NCBI RefSeq assembly: GCF_003853645.1
Contig: NZ_QTPO01000044.1
Location: 1-64,000, forward strand
Direction: 5' to 3'
Length of the DNA stretch: 64,000 nucleotides
Origin: Burkholderia sp. Bp9143
GTDB taxonomy: Bacteria > Pseudomonadota > Gammaproteobacteria > Burkholderiales > Burkholderiaceae
Position numbers and translations under genes: made by a program. Under the pieces are notes generated by a model. That model was given only the letters and a program-made list of their open reading frames with translations. It did no database searches and was not told the origin of the DNA. Of the stretch, positions 40,801-49,967 are shown in pieces. Numbering within the stretch: position 1 is the first letter of the stretch; the number at the start of each line of letters is the position of its first letter.

Positions 40801-41181
40801 ATGAATTTCAGTGAAGCCGTTCGTTCCGCACTCAATCAATACGCGAAATTCGAGGGCCGCGCGCGCCGCGCGGAATACTGGTATTTCGCGTTGCTCACGA
40901 GCGTCGTGTCGATCCTCTGCCAGGTGATCACCATGGTGGGGCGCGAAGCGAGCGCAATCTCGCTGCTGCTGATGATCGTCGCGGCCGTCGTGTCGCTCGC
41001 GCTGGTGCTGCCGAGCCTCGCGGTCACCGTCCGACGCCTGCACGATACGGGCCGCTCCGGCTGGTTCCTGCTGATCGCGTTCATTCCGATCGTCGGCGGG
41101 ATCCTGCTGCTCGTATGGATGTGCTCGCGCGGCACCAACGGCCCGAACCGTTTCGGCTCGGATCCGATTCCGGCGATCTGA
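40801..41181 (+). CDS. DUF805 family inner-membrane protein
   Basis: The 126-residue protein has the DUF805 pattern: an N-terminal FEGRARRAEYWYFALLTSVVSILCQVI, three to four transmembrane helices, the loop VRRLHDTGRSGWFLLIAFIPIVGGILLLVWMC, and an ending GTNGPNRFGSDP. The family is widespread, with no established function. It is a single gene with a strong hairpin downstream. Confidence 0.92.
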   Translation: MNFSEAVRSALNQYAKFEGRARRAEYWYFALLTSVVSILCQVITMVGREASAISLLLMIVAAVVSLALVLPSLAVTVRRLHDTGRSGWFLLIAFIPIVGGILLLVWMCSRGTNGPNRFGSDPIPAI

Positions 41182-41191
41182 GCGCCGCCCG

Positions 41192-41220
41192 CCCCGACGC
41201 GCGACGCCGTCGCGTCGGGG
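41192..41220 (+). terminator. Hairpin after the DUF805 gene
   Basis: A perfect 10-bp stem CCCCGACGCG / CGCGTCGGGG lies 10 bases after the stop, extended by flanking GCCGCCC/GGGGCGGGC pairing. There is no T-run, so termination may be imperfect. Confidence 0.55.
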
Positions 41221-41271
41221 TGGGGCGGGCTCGGATCGCTTCACGGCCGCCTCGATTCCCCGCTTCCCCCG

Positions 41272-41320
41272 TCATCCGCTTCACCCCCTCATCCGCTTCA
41301 CCCCTTCATCCGCTTCACCG
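41272..41320. repeat. 17-base tandem repeat, about three copies
   Basis: Units of TCATCCGCTTCACCCCY are repeated at 41272, 41289 and 41306, the last diverging at its end. They lie in the gap (41182-41517) before flhB. No flagellar promoter consensus was recognised in this gap. Confidence 0.75.
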
Positions 41321-41517
41321 CGCCCGCCCGCGAACGCGGTTTCCATCGTCTCCCCCCGCGCGCCGCACCTGCCCGCCACCGCCCGCCGCACCCGCTCGCC
41401 CGATTCCCCGAAATACCCCCCTTTCCCGGCTTTGCTCGACCGATCGGTGTTTGACGTGCGCATGAATAATCGGTGTCACTGGAAAGCGGCATTTCGCCGT
41501 ACCCGACTGGAGGCCCC

Positions 41518-42717
41518 GTGGCAGACGAGAGCGATCTCGACAGAACCGAAGCCGCCACTCCGAGGCGCCGCGAGAAGGCGCGCGAGGAAGGGCAGGTCGC
41601 GCGTTCGCGCGAACTGGCTTCGTTCGCGCTGCTCGCGGCCGGGTTCTACGGCGCGTGGCTGCTCGCGGGTCCGTCGGGTGCGCACCTCCAGACGATGCTG
41701 CGCGGCGCGTTCGCGTTCGACCGCGCCACCGCGTTCGACACGCACCGGATGCTGTCGGCGGCCGGCAGTGCGAGCCTCGAAGGTTTCGCCGCGCTGCTGC
41801 CGATCCTCGCGCTCACCGGCCTCGCCGCGCTGCTCGCGCCGATGGCGCTCGGCGGCTGGCTGATCTCGCAGAAGACCTTCGAGCTGAAGTTCGACCGCCT
41901 GAACCCGATCTCGGGCCTCGGCCGCATCTTCTCGATCCAGGGGCCGATCCAGCTCGGGATGTCGCTCGCGAAGACGCTCGTCGTCGGCGGGATCGGCGGG
42001 ATCGCGATCTGGCGCAGCAAGGACGAACTGCTCGGTCTCGCGACCCAGCCGCTCGGCTCGGCGCTCGCCGATGCGATGCATCTGGTCGCCGTGTGCTGCG
42101 GCACGACGGTCGCCGGGATGCTGGTGGTCGCCGCGCTCGATGTGCCTTACCAACTCTGGCAGTACAACAAGAAGTTGCGCATGACGAAGGAAGAAGTGAA
42201 GCGCGAGCATCGCGAGAACGAAGGCGATCCGCACGTGAAGGGCCGTATTCGCCAGCAGCAGCGCGCGATCGCGCGGCGCCGGATGATGGCCGCCGTGCCG
42301 AAGGCCGACGTGGTCGTCACGAACCCGACGCACTTCGCCGTCGCGCTGCAGTACACGGACGGCGAGATGCGCGCGCCGAAGGTCGTCGCGAAGGGCGTGA
42401 ACCTCGTCGCCGCGCGCATCCGCGAACTCGCGGCCGAGCACAACGTGCCGCTGCTCGAGGCGCCGCCGCTCGCGCGTGCGCTGTATCACAACGTCGAACT
42501 CGAACGCGAGATTCCCGGCTCGCTGTACTCGGCCGTCGCCGAGGTGCTCGCGTGGGTCTACCAGTTGCGGCGCTTCCGCTCGGAAGGCGGCGCCTTCCCC
42601 GCCGCGCCGGTCGATCTCGACGTGCCGGCCGAACTCGACAAGGGGTCGTCGGTATCGGCCGACGACGAGCGTGAAGAAGCCGAAGACACGCTCGGCAAGC
42701 AAGGGAACGCAGCATGA
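41518..42717 (+). CDS. flhB: Flagellar biosynthesis protein FlhB
   Basis: FlhB is the export-gate protein that switches specificity from rod/hook to filament substrates. The 399-residue protein has four transmembrane helices (about 33-52, 88-110, 140-165, 185-208). The cytoplasmic domain autocleavage motif N269-P270-T271-H272 has the same numbers as in Salmonella. GTG 41518 with GGAG upstream starts the typical ADESDLDRTEAATPRRREKAREEGQVARS; an in-frame extension to 41473 is not needed. The C-terminal 40 residues are acidic. It overlaps flhA by four bases. Confidence 0.96.
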   Translation: MADESDLDRTEAATPRRREKAREEGQVARSRELASFALLAAGFYGAWLLAGPSGAHLQTMLRGAFAFDRATAFDTHRMLSAAGSASLEGFAALLPILALTGLAALLAPMALGGWLISQKTFELKFDRLNPISGLGRIFSIQGPIQLGMSLAKTLVVGGIGGIAIWRSKDELLGLATQPLGSALADAMHLVAVCCGTTVAGMLVVAALDVPYQLWQYNKKLRMTKEEVKREHRENEGDPHVKGRIRQQQRAIARRRMMAAVPKADVVVTNPTHFAVALQYTDGEMRAPKVVAKGVNLVAARIRELAAEHNVPLLEAPPLARALYHNVELEREIPGSLYSAVAEVLAWVYQLRRFRSEGGAFPAAPVDLDVPAELDKGSSVSADDEREEAEDTLGKQGNAA

Positions 42718-44816
42718 GCACCCCGACCACCGGCCTGTTCGCCAAACGCCCGAACCCGTTCGCGGGCACCAACCTGCGCGCGCTCGCGGGTCCGATCCTC
42801 ATCTGCATGATCCTGGGGATGATGATCCTGCCGCTGCCGCCGCTGCTGCTGGATCTGCTGTTCACCTTCAACATCGCGCTGTCGGTGATGGTGCTGCTCG
42901 TCAGCATGTACACGATGAAGCCGCTCGACTTCGCGGCGTTCCCGAGCGTGCTGCTGTTCTCGACGCTGCTGCGGCTGTCGCTGAACGTCGCGTCGACGCG
43001 CGTGGTGCTGCTCGAGGGCCACACCGGCCCCGACGCGGCCGGCCAGGTGATCGAGGCGTTCGGCCACTTCCTCGTCGGCGGCAACTTCGCGGTCGGCATC
43101 GTCGTGTTCGTGATCCTGATGATCATCAACTTCATGGTGATCACGAAGGGCGCGGGGCGGATCGCCGAAGTGTCCGCGCGCTTCACGCTCGACGCGATGC
43201 CCGGCAAGCAGATGGCGATCGATGCCGACCTGAACGCGGGCCTCATCAACGAGGAACAGGCACGCAAGCGGCGCCTCGCCGTGTCGCAGGAAGCCGAGTT
43301 CTACGGGTCGATGGACGGCGCGTCGAAGTTCGTGCGCGGCGACGCGATCGCGGGCCTGATCATCATGGCGATCAACGTGATCGGCGGGCTGATCGTCGGG
43401 ATGGTGCAGCATGACATGAGCTTCGCCGCGGCCGGCACCAACTACACGCTGCTGACGATCGGCGACGGCCTCGTCGCGCAGATCCCGTCGCTCGTGATCT
43501 CGACGGCGGCCGGCGTGATCGTGTCGCGCGTCGCGACCGACGAGGACATCGGCACGCAGATCACCGGCCAGCTGTTCACCAACCCGCGCGTGCTGACCAT
43601 CACCGGCGCGATCATCGTGCTGATGGGGCTGATCCCGGGCATGCCGCACTTCGCGTTCCTCGCGCTCGGCGGCGGCGCGATCTGGCTGGCCCGCACGCAG
43701 ATCCGCCGCGCGGCGGCCCGCGTGGCGGCCGGCGACGTGACCGATATCGCACCACCCGCCGCGCTGCCGGGCGACAGCCACGAGGCGACCTGGGACGACG
43801 TGCAGCTGATCGATCCGCTCGGCCTCGAAGTCGGCTACCGGCTGATTCCGCTCGTCGACAAGAACAGCGACGGCGAGCTGCTGAAGCGCATCAAGGGCAT
43901 CCGCAAGAAATTCGCGCAGGAAATCGGCTTCCTGCCGCCGGTGATCCACATCCGCGACAACCTCGAGCTGCGGCCGAATGCATACCGGATCGCGCTGAAG
44001 GGCGTCGAGATCGGCGTGGGCGAAGTGTTCCCGGGCCAGTGGCTCGCGATCAACCCGGGCCAGGTGACGGCCGCGCTGCCAGGCGTCGTGACGCAGGACC
44101 CGGCGTTCGGGCTGCCGGCCGTGTGGATCGACGTCGCGATGCGCGAGCAGGCGCAGGTGTACGGCTATACGGTGGTCGATGCGAGCACGGTCGTCGCGAC
44201 GCACCTGAACCATCTCGTCGTGCAGCACGCGGCCGAACTGCTCGGCCGCCAGGAAGTGCAGGCGCTCGTCGAGCGCACCGGCAAGGATGCGCCGTCGCTC
44301 GTCGAGGATCTCGTGCCGAAGACGATCTCGCTGACGACGCTGCAGAAAGTGCTGCAGAACCTGCTCGAGGAAGGCGTGCCGATCCGCGACATGCGCACGA
44401 TCCTCGAGGCCGTGTCCGAACACGCGGGCCGCGGCGACGCGTACGAGATCACCGCCGCGGTGCGGCTGTCGCTCGGCCGCGCGATCACGCAGCAGTGGTA
44501 TCCGGGCTCGGGCGAGATGCAGGTGATGGGCCTCGATTCGAATCTCGAGCGCGTGCTGTCGCAGGCGCTCGCCACCGGCGCGAACCCGGGCCTCGAACCC
44601 GGCCTCGCGCACAACCTTCTGACCGGCACGCAACAGGCGATGCTGCGTCAACAGAATCTCGGGCTGCCGCCCGTGCTGCTGGTGCAGCACGCGCTGCGCG
44701 CGATGCTCGCGCGTTTCCTGCGCCGCAGCCTGCCGCAACTGAAAGTGCTGTCGTATGCCGAAGTGCCGGACACGCGCACGATCAAAGTCGTTAACGTCAT
44801 CGGGGGTTCCGCTTGA
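42714..44816 (+). CDS. flhA: Flagellar biosynthesis protein FlhA
   Basis: FlhA is the nonameric ring component of the flagellar type III export gate. The 700-residue protein has eight N-terminal transmembrane helices and the FHIPEP-type conserved loop region (LLRLSLNVASTRVVLLEGH, GDAIAGLIIMAINVIGGL). A long cytoplasmic domain starts near 345 (YRLIPLVDKNSDGELLKRIKGIRKKFAQEIGF). All parts are present. The gene overlaps flhB (ATGA) and flhF (TTGA), so the three are translationally coupled. Confidence 0.97.
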   Translation: MSTPTTGLFAKRPNPFAGTNLRALAGPILICMILGMMILPLPPLLLDLLFTFNIALSVMVLLVSMYTMKPLDFAAFPSVLLFSTLLRLSLNVASTRVVLLEGHTGPDAAGQVIEAFGHFLVGGNFAVGIVVFVILMIINFMVITKGAGRIAEVSARFTLDAMPGKQMAIDADLNAGLINEEQARKRRLAVSQEAEFYGSMDGASKFVRGDAIAGLIIMAINVIGGLIVGMVQHDMSFAAAGTNYTLLTIGDGLVAQIPSLVISTAAGVIVSRVATDEDIGTQITGQLFTNPRVLTITGAIIVLMGLIPGMPHFAFLALGGGAIWLARTQIRRAAARVAAGDVTDIAPPAALPGDSHEATWDDVQLIDPLGLEVGYRLIPLVDKNSDGELLKRIKGIRKKFAQEIGFLPPVIHIRDNLELRPNAYRIALKGVEIGVGEVFPGQWLAINPGQVTAALPGVVTQDPAFGLPAVWIDVAMREQAQVYGYTVVDASTVVATHLNHLVVQHAAELLGRQEVQALVERTGKDAPSLVEDLVPKTISLTTLQKVLQNLLEEGVPIRDMRTILEAVSEHAGRGDAYEITAAVRLSLGRAITQQWYPGSGEMQVMGLDSNLERVLSQALATGANPGLEPGLAHNLLTGTQQAMLRQQNLGLPPVLLVQHALRAMLARFLRRSLPQLKVLSYAEVPDTRTIKVVNVIGGSA

Positions 44817-46585
44817 ACATTCGCAAATTCACCGGCGCGACCAGCCGCGACGCGCTTCGCCTCGTGCGCGAGGCACTGGGCGCCGATGCCGTCGTGCTGT
44901 CGAACCGCACGCTCGATGACGGCAGCGTCGAAATCGTCGCACTCGCCGATTCGGACCTCGCCGCGGTCACGCCGCCGGCCGCCGCCCGAGTGCGCGGTCT
45001 CGCGCCGCGCGCGCCGGAATCCGTGCCGGCCGCAGCCGTCCCGGGCATCGTGTCGCGCCCGGCTGCCGCGCTCGCGCGCCCGGCCGCCAATCCGTATGCG
45101 GCAGGCGAGGGCGGGCTCCCGGACGTGTTCTCGTCGGTGTTCGGCGCGAGCGCCGAGGCGACGCAGCCGGCCGTGGAACCGGCCGCCTTCGACGCCGACG
45201 CGCACGCGACGGACGCGGCATCGCCGTCGCCGGCCGCGCCGGCGCCCGCTGCCGGCACGCCGGCGGCATCGTCCGAACCCGCGCCGTGGCTCGTCGAGCA
45301 CGCGAAGCGCCTGACGCAGCAGCGCGAAGCGCTGATCGCCCGCGCGCACGCGGCACCGGCCGCACCGCAAGCACCGGCCCGCCCGCAGCAGGACGCCGCA
45401 CCCGCGACGCCGGCCGGCTGGGCGCGCGACATCGTGCGCGATGCCGAACGCCGGATGCCGTCCGCCGCCGCAGCAGCCCGCCAGAGCGAAACGAGCGCCG
45501 CGAAGCCGGCCGAACGCACGCGCCTGTCCGCCGACGCGGCCGCCGCGGTGGCCGACGCGGTGAAGGCGCGCATCGAGAGCATCGTCAACGACACGGTGAT
45601 GCACGAGCTCGGCGCGATGCGCGGGATGATGGAAGAGCAGTTCGACAGCCTGATGTGGCACGATCGCCAGCGCCGCAGCCCGGTGCACGGCGCGCTGACC
45701 AAGCACCTGTTCTCGGCCGGCTTCTCCGCGCAGCTGGTGCGCATGCTGGTCGACAACCTGCCGAGCGGCGACGGTGAGCAGACCTTCGAGCAGGCTGCCG
45801 AATGGGCGCAGTCGGTGCTCGCGGCGAACCTGCCGGTGCTCGAGAGCGAGGACGCGCTGATGGAGCGCGGCGGCGTGTTCGCGCTGATGGGGCCGACCGG
45901 TGTCGGCAAGACGACCACCACCGCGAAGCTCGCCGCGCGCTGCGTGATGCGCTTCGGCGCGAGCAAGGTCGCGCTGCTGACCACCGACAGCTACCGGATC
46001 GGCGGCCACGAGCAGCTGCGTATCTTCGGCAAGATCCTCGGCGTGCCGGTGCACGCGGTGAAGGATGCGGGCGACCTCGAGCTCGCGCTGTCCGAGCTGC
46101 GCAACAAGCACATCGTGCTGATCGACACGATCGGCATGAGCCAGCGCGACCGCGCGCTGTCGGACCAGATCGCGATGCTGCACGGCGCGAACGCGCCGGT
46201 GCAGCGTCTGTTGCTGCTCAACGCGACGAGCCACGGCGACACGCTCAACGAGGTCGTCCAGGCGTACCGCGGCGCGGGCGAGCATCCGCAGGGGCCTACC
46301 CCGGATCTCGCCGGCTGCATCCTGACCAAGCTCGACGAGGCGACCCACCTGGGCGGCGTGCTCGACACGGTGATCCGCTACAAGCTGCCGGTCCACTACG
46401 TGTCGACCGGCCAGAAGGTGCCGGAGAACCTGTACGTCGCGTCGACCAAATTCCTGCTGAAAAGCGCGTTCTGTGTGCCGCGCGACGGCTCGCCCTTCGT
46501 GCCGCAGGACGAGGACATGCCGACGCTGCTTTCCGCATTGACCGCACGTTCCACCGCCGAGCTGCACGAGGTGCGATTTGGATAA
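44813..46585 (+). CDS. flhF: Flagellar SRP-like GTPase FlhF
   Basis: FlhF places flagella, usually at the pole. The 590-residue protein starts from a TTG overlapping the flhA stop: MNIRKFTGATSRDALRLVREALGADAVVLSNRTL is the FlhF N-terminus. A poorly conserved Ala/Pro-rich region (about 50-240) follows, then the N-G domain of SRP GTPases with P-loop GPTGVGKTTTTAKLAAR near 361, DTIGMSQRD, and the TKLDE specificity motif near 504. The long middle part makes it larger than most FlhF (about 430-480 residues). Paired with flhG after an 8-base overlap. Confidence 0.95.
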   Translation: MNIRKFTGATSRDALRLVREALGADAVVLSNRTLDDGSVEIVALADSDLAAVTPPAAARVRGLAPRAPESVPAAAVPGIVSRPAAALARPAANPYAAGEGGLPDVFSSVFGASAEATQPAVEPAAFDADAHATDAASPSPAAPAPAAGTPAASSEPAPWLVEHAKRLTQQREALIARAHAAPAAPQAPARPQQDAAPATPAGWARDIVRDAERRMPSAAAAARQSETSAAKPAERTRLSADAAAAVADAVKARIESIVNDTVMHELGAMRGMMEEQFDSLMWHDRQRRSPVHGALTKHLFSAGFSAQLVRMLVDNLPSGDGEQTFEQAAEWAQSVLAANLPVLESEDALMERGGVFALMGPTGVGKTTTTAKLAARCVMRFGASKVALLTTDSYRIGGHEQLRIFGKILGVPVHAVKDAGDLELALSELRNKHIVLIDTIGMSQRDRALSDQIAMLHGANAPVQRLLLLNATSHGDTLNEVVQAYRGAGEHPQGPTPDLAGCILTKLDEATHLGGVLDTVIRYKLPVHYVSTGQKVPENLYVASTKFLLKSAFCVPRDGSPFVPQDEDMPTLLSALTARSTAELHEVRFG

Positions 46586-47396
46586 ACGGATCATCGACCA
46601 GGCCGAAGGGCTGCGGCGCCTGCTGGCCGGGCGCGCGTCGCGCATCGTCGCGGTGACGGGCGGGCCGGCGGGTGTCGGCTGCACGTCCACCGTCGTGAAC
46701 GTCGCGGCCGCGCTGACCGCGCTCGGCAAGGACGTGCTCGTCGTCGACGAGCGCGCCGATGTGGATTCGGCCGCGGCGACGCTCGCGGGCGCCTGGCTGC
46801 GCGACGGCGAACGCACGCGCGTCGCCGCCGGGTTCGGCCTGTGCGCGGCCGCGCGGCTCGCGCGCGACGGCTACAGCGACACGCAACTGAGCGACTTCAT
46901 CGACGGCCAGGCCGACATCGTGCTGGTCGACGCGCAGCTCGGTGCCGACGGCGCGTTCTCCGCGCTCGCGCGCGAGGCGCACGACGTGCTGATCGTCACG
47001 CGGGTCGCCGCGCAGGCGATCACCGAGGCGTATGCGTGCATGAAGCGCCTGCATTTCGCGCACGCGGTCGCGCAGTTCCGCGTGCTGACCAATCACGTCG
47101 GCAGTCACGCCGACGCCAGGACCGCATTCGACAACCTCGCGGGCGTCGCGAGCCGCTACCTGACGGTGTCGATCGCCGACGCCGGCTGCGTGAGCGCCGA
47201 TCCGCTCGTCGAGCATGCGCGCGACCTGATGCATGCCGTGGTCGACGCGTTCCCGTCGTCGGCCGCCGCGCGCGATTACCGGCAGATTGCCGCCGACCTG
47301 CTTTACTGGCCGATGCGCCCCGGCCTGGGCGCCGGCCGCGCCGTGCATGCGGGCGGCAAGCCGTCGTACGAGGCGGGTGCGGCGCACGCCGCGTGA
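46578..47396 (+). CDS. flhG: Flagellar number regulator FlhG (FleN/MinD-like), unusual P-loop
   Basis: A MinD/ParA-like protein of 272 residues that works with FlhF to limit flagellar number. A TTG start at 46578 overlaps the end of flhF by eight bases. The fold pattern is right: IVAVTGGPAGVGCTSTVVNVAAALTALGKDVLVVDER, VLVDAQLG as Walker B-like, and RVLTNHVGSHADAR. The nucleotide loop, however, reads GGPAGVGCTS (28-37): the invariant P-loop lysine is C35 and the deviant signature lysine (KGG) is missing. Nucleotide hydrolysis may be lost or altered. Position between flhF and fliA fixes the identity. Confidence 0.9.
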   Translation: MDKRIIDQAEGLRRLLAGRASRIVAVTGGPAGVGCTSTVVNVAAALTALGKDVLVVDERADVDSAAATLAGAWLRDGERTRVAAGFGLCAAARLARDGYSDTQLSDFIDGQADIVLVDAQLGADGAFSALAREAHDVLIVTRVAAQAITEAYACMKRLHFAHAVAQFRVLTNHVGSHADARTAFDNLAGVASRYLTVSIADAGCVSADPLVEHARDLMHAVVDAFPSSAAARDYRQIAADLLYWPMRPGLGAGRAVHAGGKPSYEAGAAHAA

Positions 47397-47418
47397 GCGC
47401 CACCGGAAGGAGAGAGCC

Positions 47419-48153
47419 ATGATGTACAACGCTCAAGGAAAGATGACCCAGGCCGACGTGCTCGCGCAATACGCGCCGCTCGTGCGGCGCCTGGGGCTGC
47501 AGCTCGTCGCGAAGATGCCGGCGAGCGTCGATCTCGACGACCTGATCCAGGCCGGCATGATCGGCCTGATGGACGCGGCCGGCCGCTACAAGGAAGACCA
47601 GGGCGCGCAGTTCGAGACCTACGCGACCCAGCGCATCCGCGGCGCGATGCTCGACGAGCTGCGCAGCAACGACTGGCTGCCGCGCAGCCTGCGCAAGACG
47701 TCGCGCGAGGTCGAGTCCGCGGTGCACCAGGTCGAGCAGCAGCTCGGCCGCTCGGCGAGCGAGACCGAGATCGCGCAGCACCTGAAGATGCCGCTCGACG
47801 AATACCAGGGGATGCTGCAGGACCTGCACGGCAGCCAGCTCATCTACTACGAGGATTTCGACCGCGCGGCCGACGACGAGCCGTTCCTCGACCGCTATCG
47901 CGTCGATCATGCCGATCCGCTGTCGTCGCTGCTGGACGACCACCTGCGCGAGGCGCTTGTCGACGCGATCGACCGGCTGCCCGAGCGCGAGAAGCTGCTG
48001 ATGTCGCTGTACTACGAGCGCGGGCTGAACCTGCGCGAGATCGGCGCGGTGCTCGAGGTCAGCGAGTCGCGCGTGTGCCAGCTGCACAGCCAGGCCGTCG
48101 CGCGCCTGCGCGCGCGGTTGCGCGAACAGGCGTGGGTCGGCGCGGAGAACTGA
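47419..48153 (+). CDS. fliA: RNA polymerase sigma factor FliA (sigma-28)
   Basis: This is the flagellar class III sigma factor. The 244-residue protein has region 2 (YAPLVRRLGLQLVAKMPASVDLDDLIQAGMIGLMDAAGRY, TYATQRIRGAMLDELR), region 3 (LRKTSREVESAVHQVEQQLGRSASETEIAQHL) and region 4 (LPEREKLLMSLYYERGLNLREIGAVLEVSESRVCQLHSQAVARLR). GGAAGGAGAGAG precedes tandem ATGs at 47419 and 47422. It should read the promoters at 18499-18525 (fliC) and 26519-26545 (motA). It is the last gene of the flhB operon. Confidence 0.97.
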   Translation: MMYNAQGKMTQADVLAQYAPLVRRLGLQLVAKMPASVDLDDLIQAGMIGLMDAAGRYKEDQGAQFETYATQRIRGAMLDELRSNDWLPRSLRKTSREVESAVHQVEQQLGRSASETEIAQHLKMPLDEYQGMLQDLHGSQLIYYEDFDRAADDEPFLDRYRVDHADPLSSLLDDHLREALVDAIDRLPEREKLLMSLYYERGLNLREIGAVLEVSESRVCQLHSQAVARLRARLREQAWVGAEN

Positions 48154-48216
48154 CCCTTTCATTGCGGCCACGCGCGCCGACGCCGCGCGTGGCGCGCATT
48201 TCCCGCGCCGATTTGC

Positions 48217-48222
48217 TACAAT
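48217..48222 (+). promoter_or_regulatory. Promoter -10 of ahcY
   Basis: TACAAT lies about 13 bases before the first base-paired part of the SAH riboswitch, the right distance for a leader starting with the aptamer. The -35 region is less clear. Confidence 0.55.
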
Positions 48223-48234
48223 CCCTCCCGTTTT

Positions 48235-48343
48235 CCGAGGAGCGTTGCGACGGACCATCCTGCGTCCGCCAGGCTCGGAAAGCTTCACCAAGCAGCCGTG
48301 CGGCGACATTCGCGCCGGCCCCGCTTCCTGAACGGCGCTCACG
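48235..48343 (+). promoter_or_regulatory. S-adenosylhomocysteine (SAH) riboswitch
   Basis: The sequence begins CCGAGGAGCGTTGCGACGG, pairs with CCGCCAGGCTCGG about 35 bases on, and ends with AACGGCGCTCAC. This matches the SAH riboswitch consensus, including the P1 stem, the conserved asymmetric core and the 3' pseudoknot strand (GCGCTC with GAGCG). SAH binding turns on expression of the SAH hydrolase encoded directly downstream. The aptamer ends about 30 bases before the AGGAGGG of ahcY, so control of ribosome access or a nearby terminator is likely. Recognition is from the known family. Confidence 0.93.
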
Positions 48344-48381
48344 TCACCAATTTCTAGAACTTTTTTAGAAAGGAGGGCGTG

Positions 48382-49800
48382 ATGAACGCCATTATCGATT
48401 CCCAGGCTTCCAAGGATTACATCGTCGCCGACATGGCGCTTGCCGGCTGGGGCCGCAAGGAACTGAACATCGCCGAGACCGAAATGCCGGGCCTCGTGCA
48501 GATCCGCGACGAATACAAGGCGCAGCAGCCGCTGAAGGGCGCGCGCATCGCAGGTTCGCTGCACATGACGATCCAGACCGGCGTGCTGATCGAGACGCTG
48601 AAGGCGCTCGGCGCCGATGTCCGCTGGGCGTCGTGCAACATCTTCTCGACGCAGGACCACGCCGCTGCCGCGATCGTTGAAGCCGGCACGCCGGTGTTCG
48701 CGTTCAAGGGCGAGTCGCTCGACGAATACTGGGAGTTCTCGCACCGCATCTTCGAATGGCCGAACGGCGAATTCGCGAACATGATCCTGGACGACGGCGG
48801 CGATGCAACGCTGCTGCTGATCCTCGGCTCGAAGGCGGAGAAGGACCGTTCGGTGATCGCGAAGCCGACCAACGAGGAAGAAGTCGCGCTGTACAAGTCG
48901 ATCGCGAAGCACCTCGACGCCGACCCGACCTGGTACTCGACGCGCCTCGCGCACATCAAGGGCGTGACCGAAGAAACCACGACCGGCGTGCACCGCCTGT
49001 ACCAGATGGAAAAAGACGGCCGCCTGCCGTTCCCGGCGTTCAACGTCAACGACTCGGTCACCAAGTCGAAGTTCGACAACCTGTACGGCTGCCGCGAGTC
49101 GCTCGTCGACGGCATCAAGCGCGCGACCGACGTGATGATCGCGGGCAAGGTCGCGGTCGTCGCGGGCTACGGCGACGTGGGCAAGGGCTGCGCGCAATCG
49201 CTGCGCGGCCTCGGCGCGACCGTGTGGGTCACCGAAATCGATCCGATCTGCGCGCTGCAGGCGGCGATGGAAGGCTACCGCGTCGTGACGATGGAATATG
49301 CGGCCGACAAGGCCGACATCTTCGTGACGGCGACCGGCAACTATCACGTGATCAACCACGATCACATGAAGGCGATGCGCCACAACGCGATCGTCTGCAA
49401 CATCGGCCACTTCGACTCGGAAATCGACGTCGCGTCGACCCGCCAGTACCAGTGGGAAAACATCAAGCCGCAGGTCGACCACATCATCTTCCCGGACGGC
49501 AAGCGCGTGATCCTGCTGGCCGAAGGCCGCCTCGTGAACCTCGGCTGCGCGACCGGCCACCCGTCGTTCGTGATGTCGAACTCGTTCGCGAACCAGACGC
49601 TCGCGCAGATCGAGCTGTTCGTGCGCGGCGGCGAGTACGAGAACAAGGTGTACGTGCTGCCGAAGCATCTCGATGAAAAGGTCGCGCGCCTGCACCTCGC
49701 GCGCATCGGCGCGAACCTGTCCGTGCTGTCGGACGAGCAGGCTTCGTACATCGGCGTGCAGAAGGACGGCCCGTTCAAGCCGAACCACTACCGCTATTGA
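48382..49800 (+). CDS. ahcY: Adenosylhomocysteinase (SAH hydrolase)
   Basis: It splits S-adenosylhomocysteine into adenosine and homocysteine, relieving product inhibition of methyltransferases. The 472-residue NAD-dependent enzyme has LHMTIQTGVLIETL and CNIFSTQDHAAAAI in the substrate domain. The NAD loop is VAGYGDVGKGCAQSLRG, and the C-terminal KPNHYRY crosses into the partner subunit. It carries the bacterial insertion around residues 150-190 that makes it longer than the human enzyme. ATG 48382 has AGGAGGG upstream; a GTG at 48379 is also possible. It is led by a SAH riboswitch and followed by metF two genes on. Confidence 0.97.
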   Translation: MNAIIDSQASKDYIVADMALAGWGRKELNIAETEMPGLVQIRDEYKAQQPLKGARIAGSLHMTIQTGVLIETLKALGADVRWASCNIFSTQDHAAAAIVEAGTPVFAFKGESLDEYWEFSHRIFEWPNGEFANMILDDGGDATLLLILGSKAEKDRSVIAKPTNEEEVALYKSIAKHLDADPTWYSTRLAHIKGVTEETTTGVHRLYQMEKDGRLPFPAFNVNDSVTKSKFDNLYGCRESLVDGIKRATDVMIAGKVAVVAGYGDVGKGCAQSLRGLGATVWVTEIDPICALQAAMEGYRVVTMEYAADKADIFVTATGNYHVINHDHMKAMRHNAIVCNIGHFDSEIDVASTRQYQWENIKPQVDHIIFPDGKRVILLAEGRLVNLGCATGHPSFVMSNSFANQTLAQIELFVRGGEYENKVYVLPKHLDEKVARLHLARIGANLSVLSDEQASYIGVQKDGPFKPNHYRY

Positions 49801-49967
49801 TGCGCCGCCGCCGCCGTGCCGCGCGTGCCCCGCATCGGGCGTGCGCGGGTCGGCGGCACGGTGCCGGATCGCCGGCCGTCGCGTCGTGCCCGCGGGCATG
49901 CGTGGCGGCCGGCGGCGGTTACCGAACGCATCGACCGTACAGATCGACAACCGAACCGGAGCCCTCC

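Noticed and set aside
49801..49860. Terminator after ahcY
   Set aside because: GC-rich inverted repeats occur, but no T-run and several alternative pairings; the gene probably continues into the next two genes.
47020..49950. A 976-residue open frame antisense to fliA and ahcY
   Set aside because: Same high-GC mirror effect; fliA, the SAH riboswitch and ahcY on the plus strand explain this DNA.
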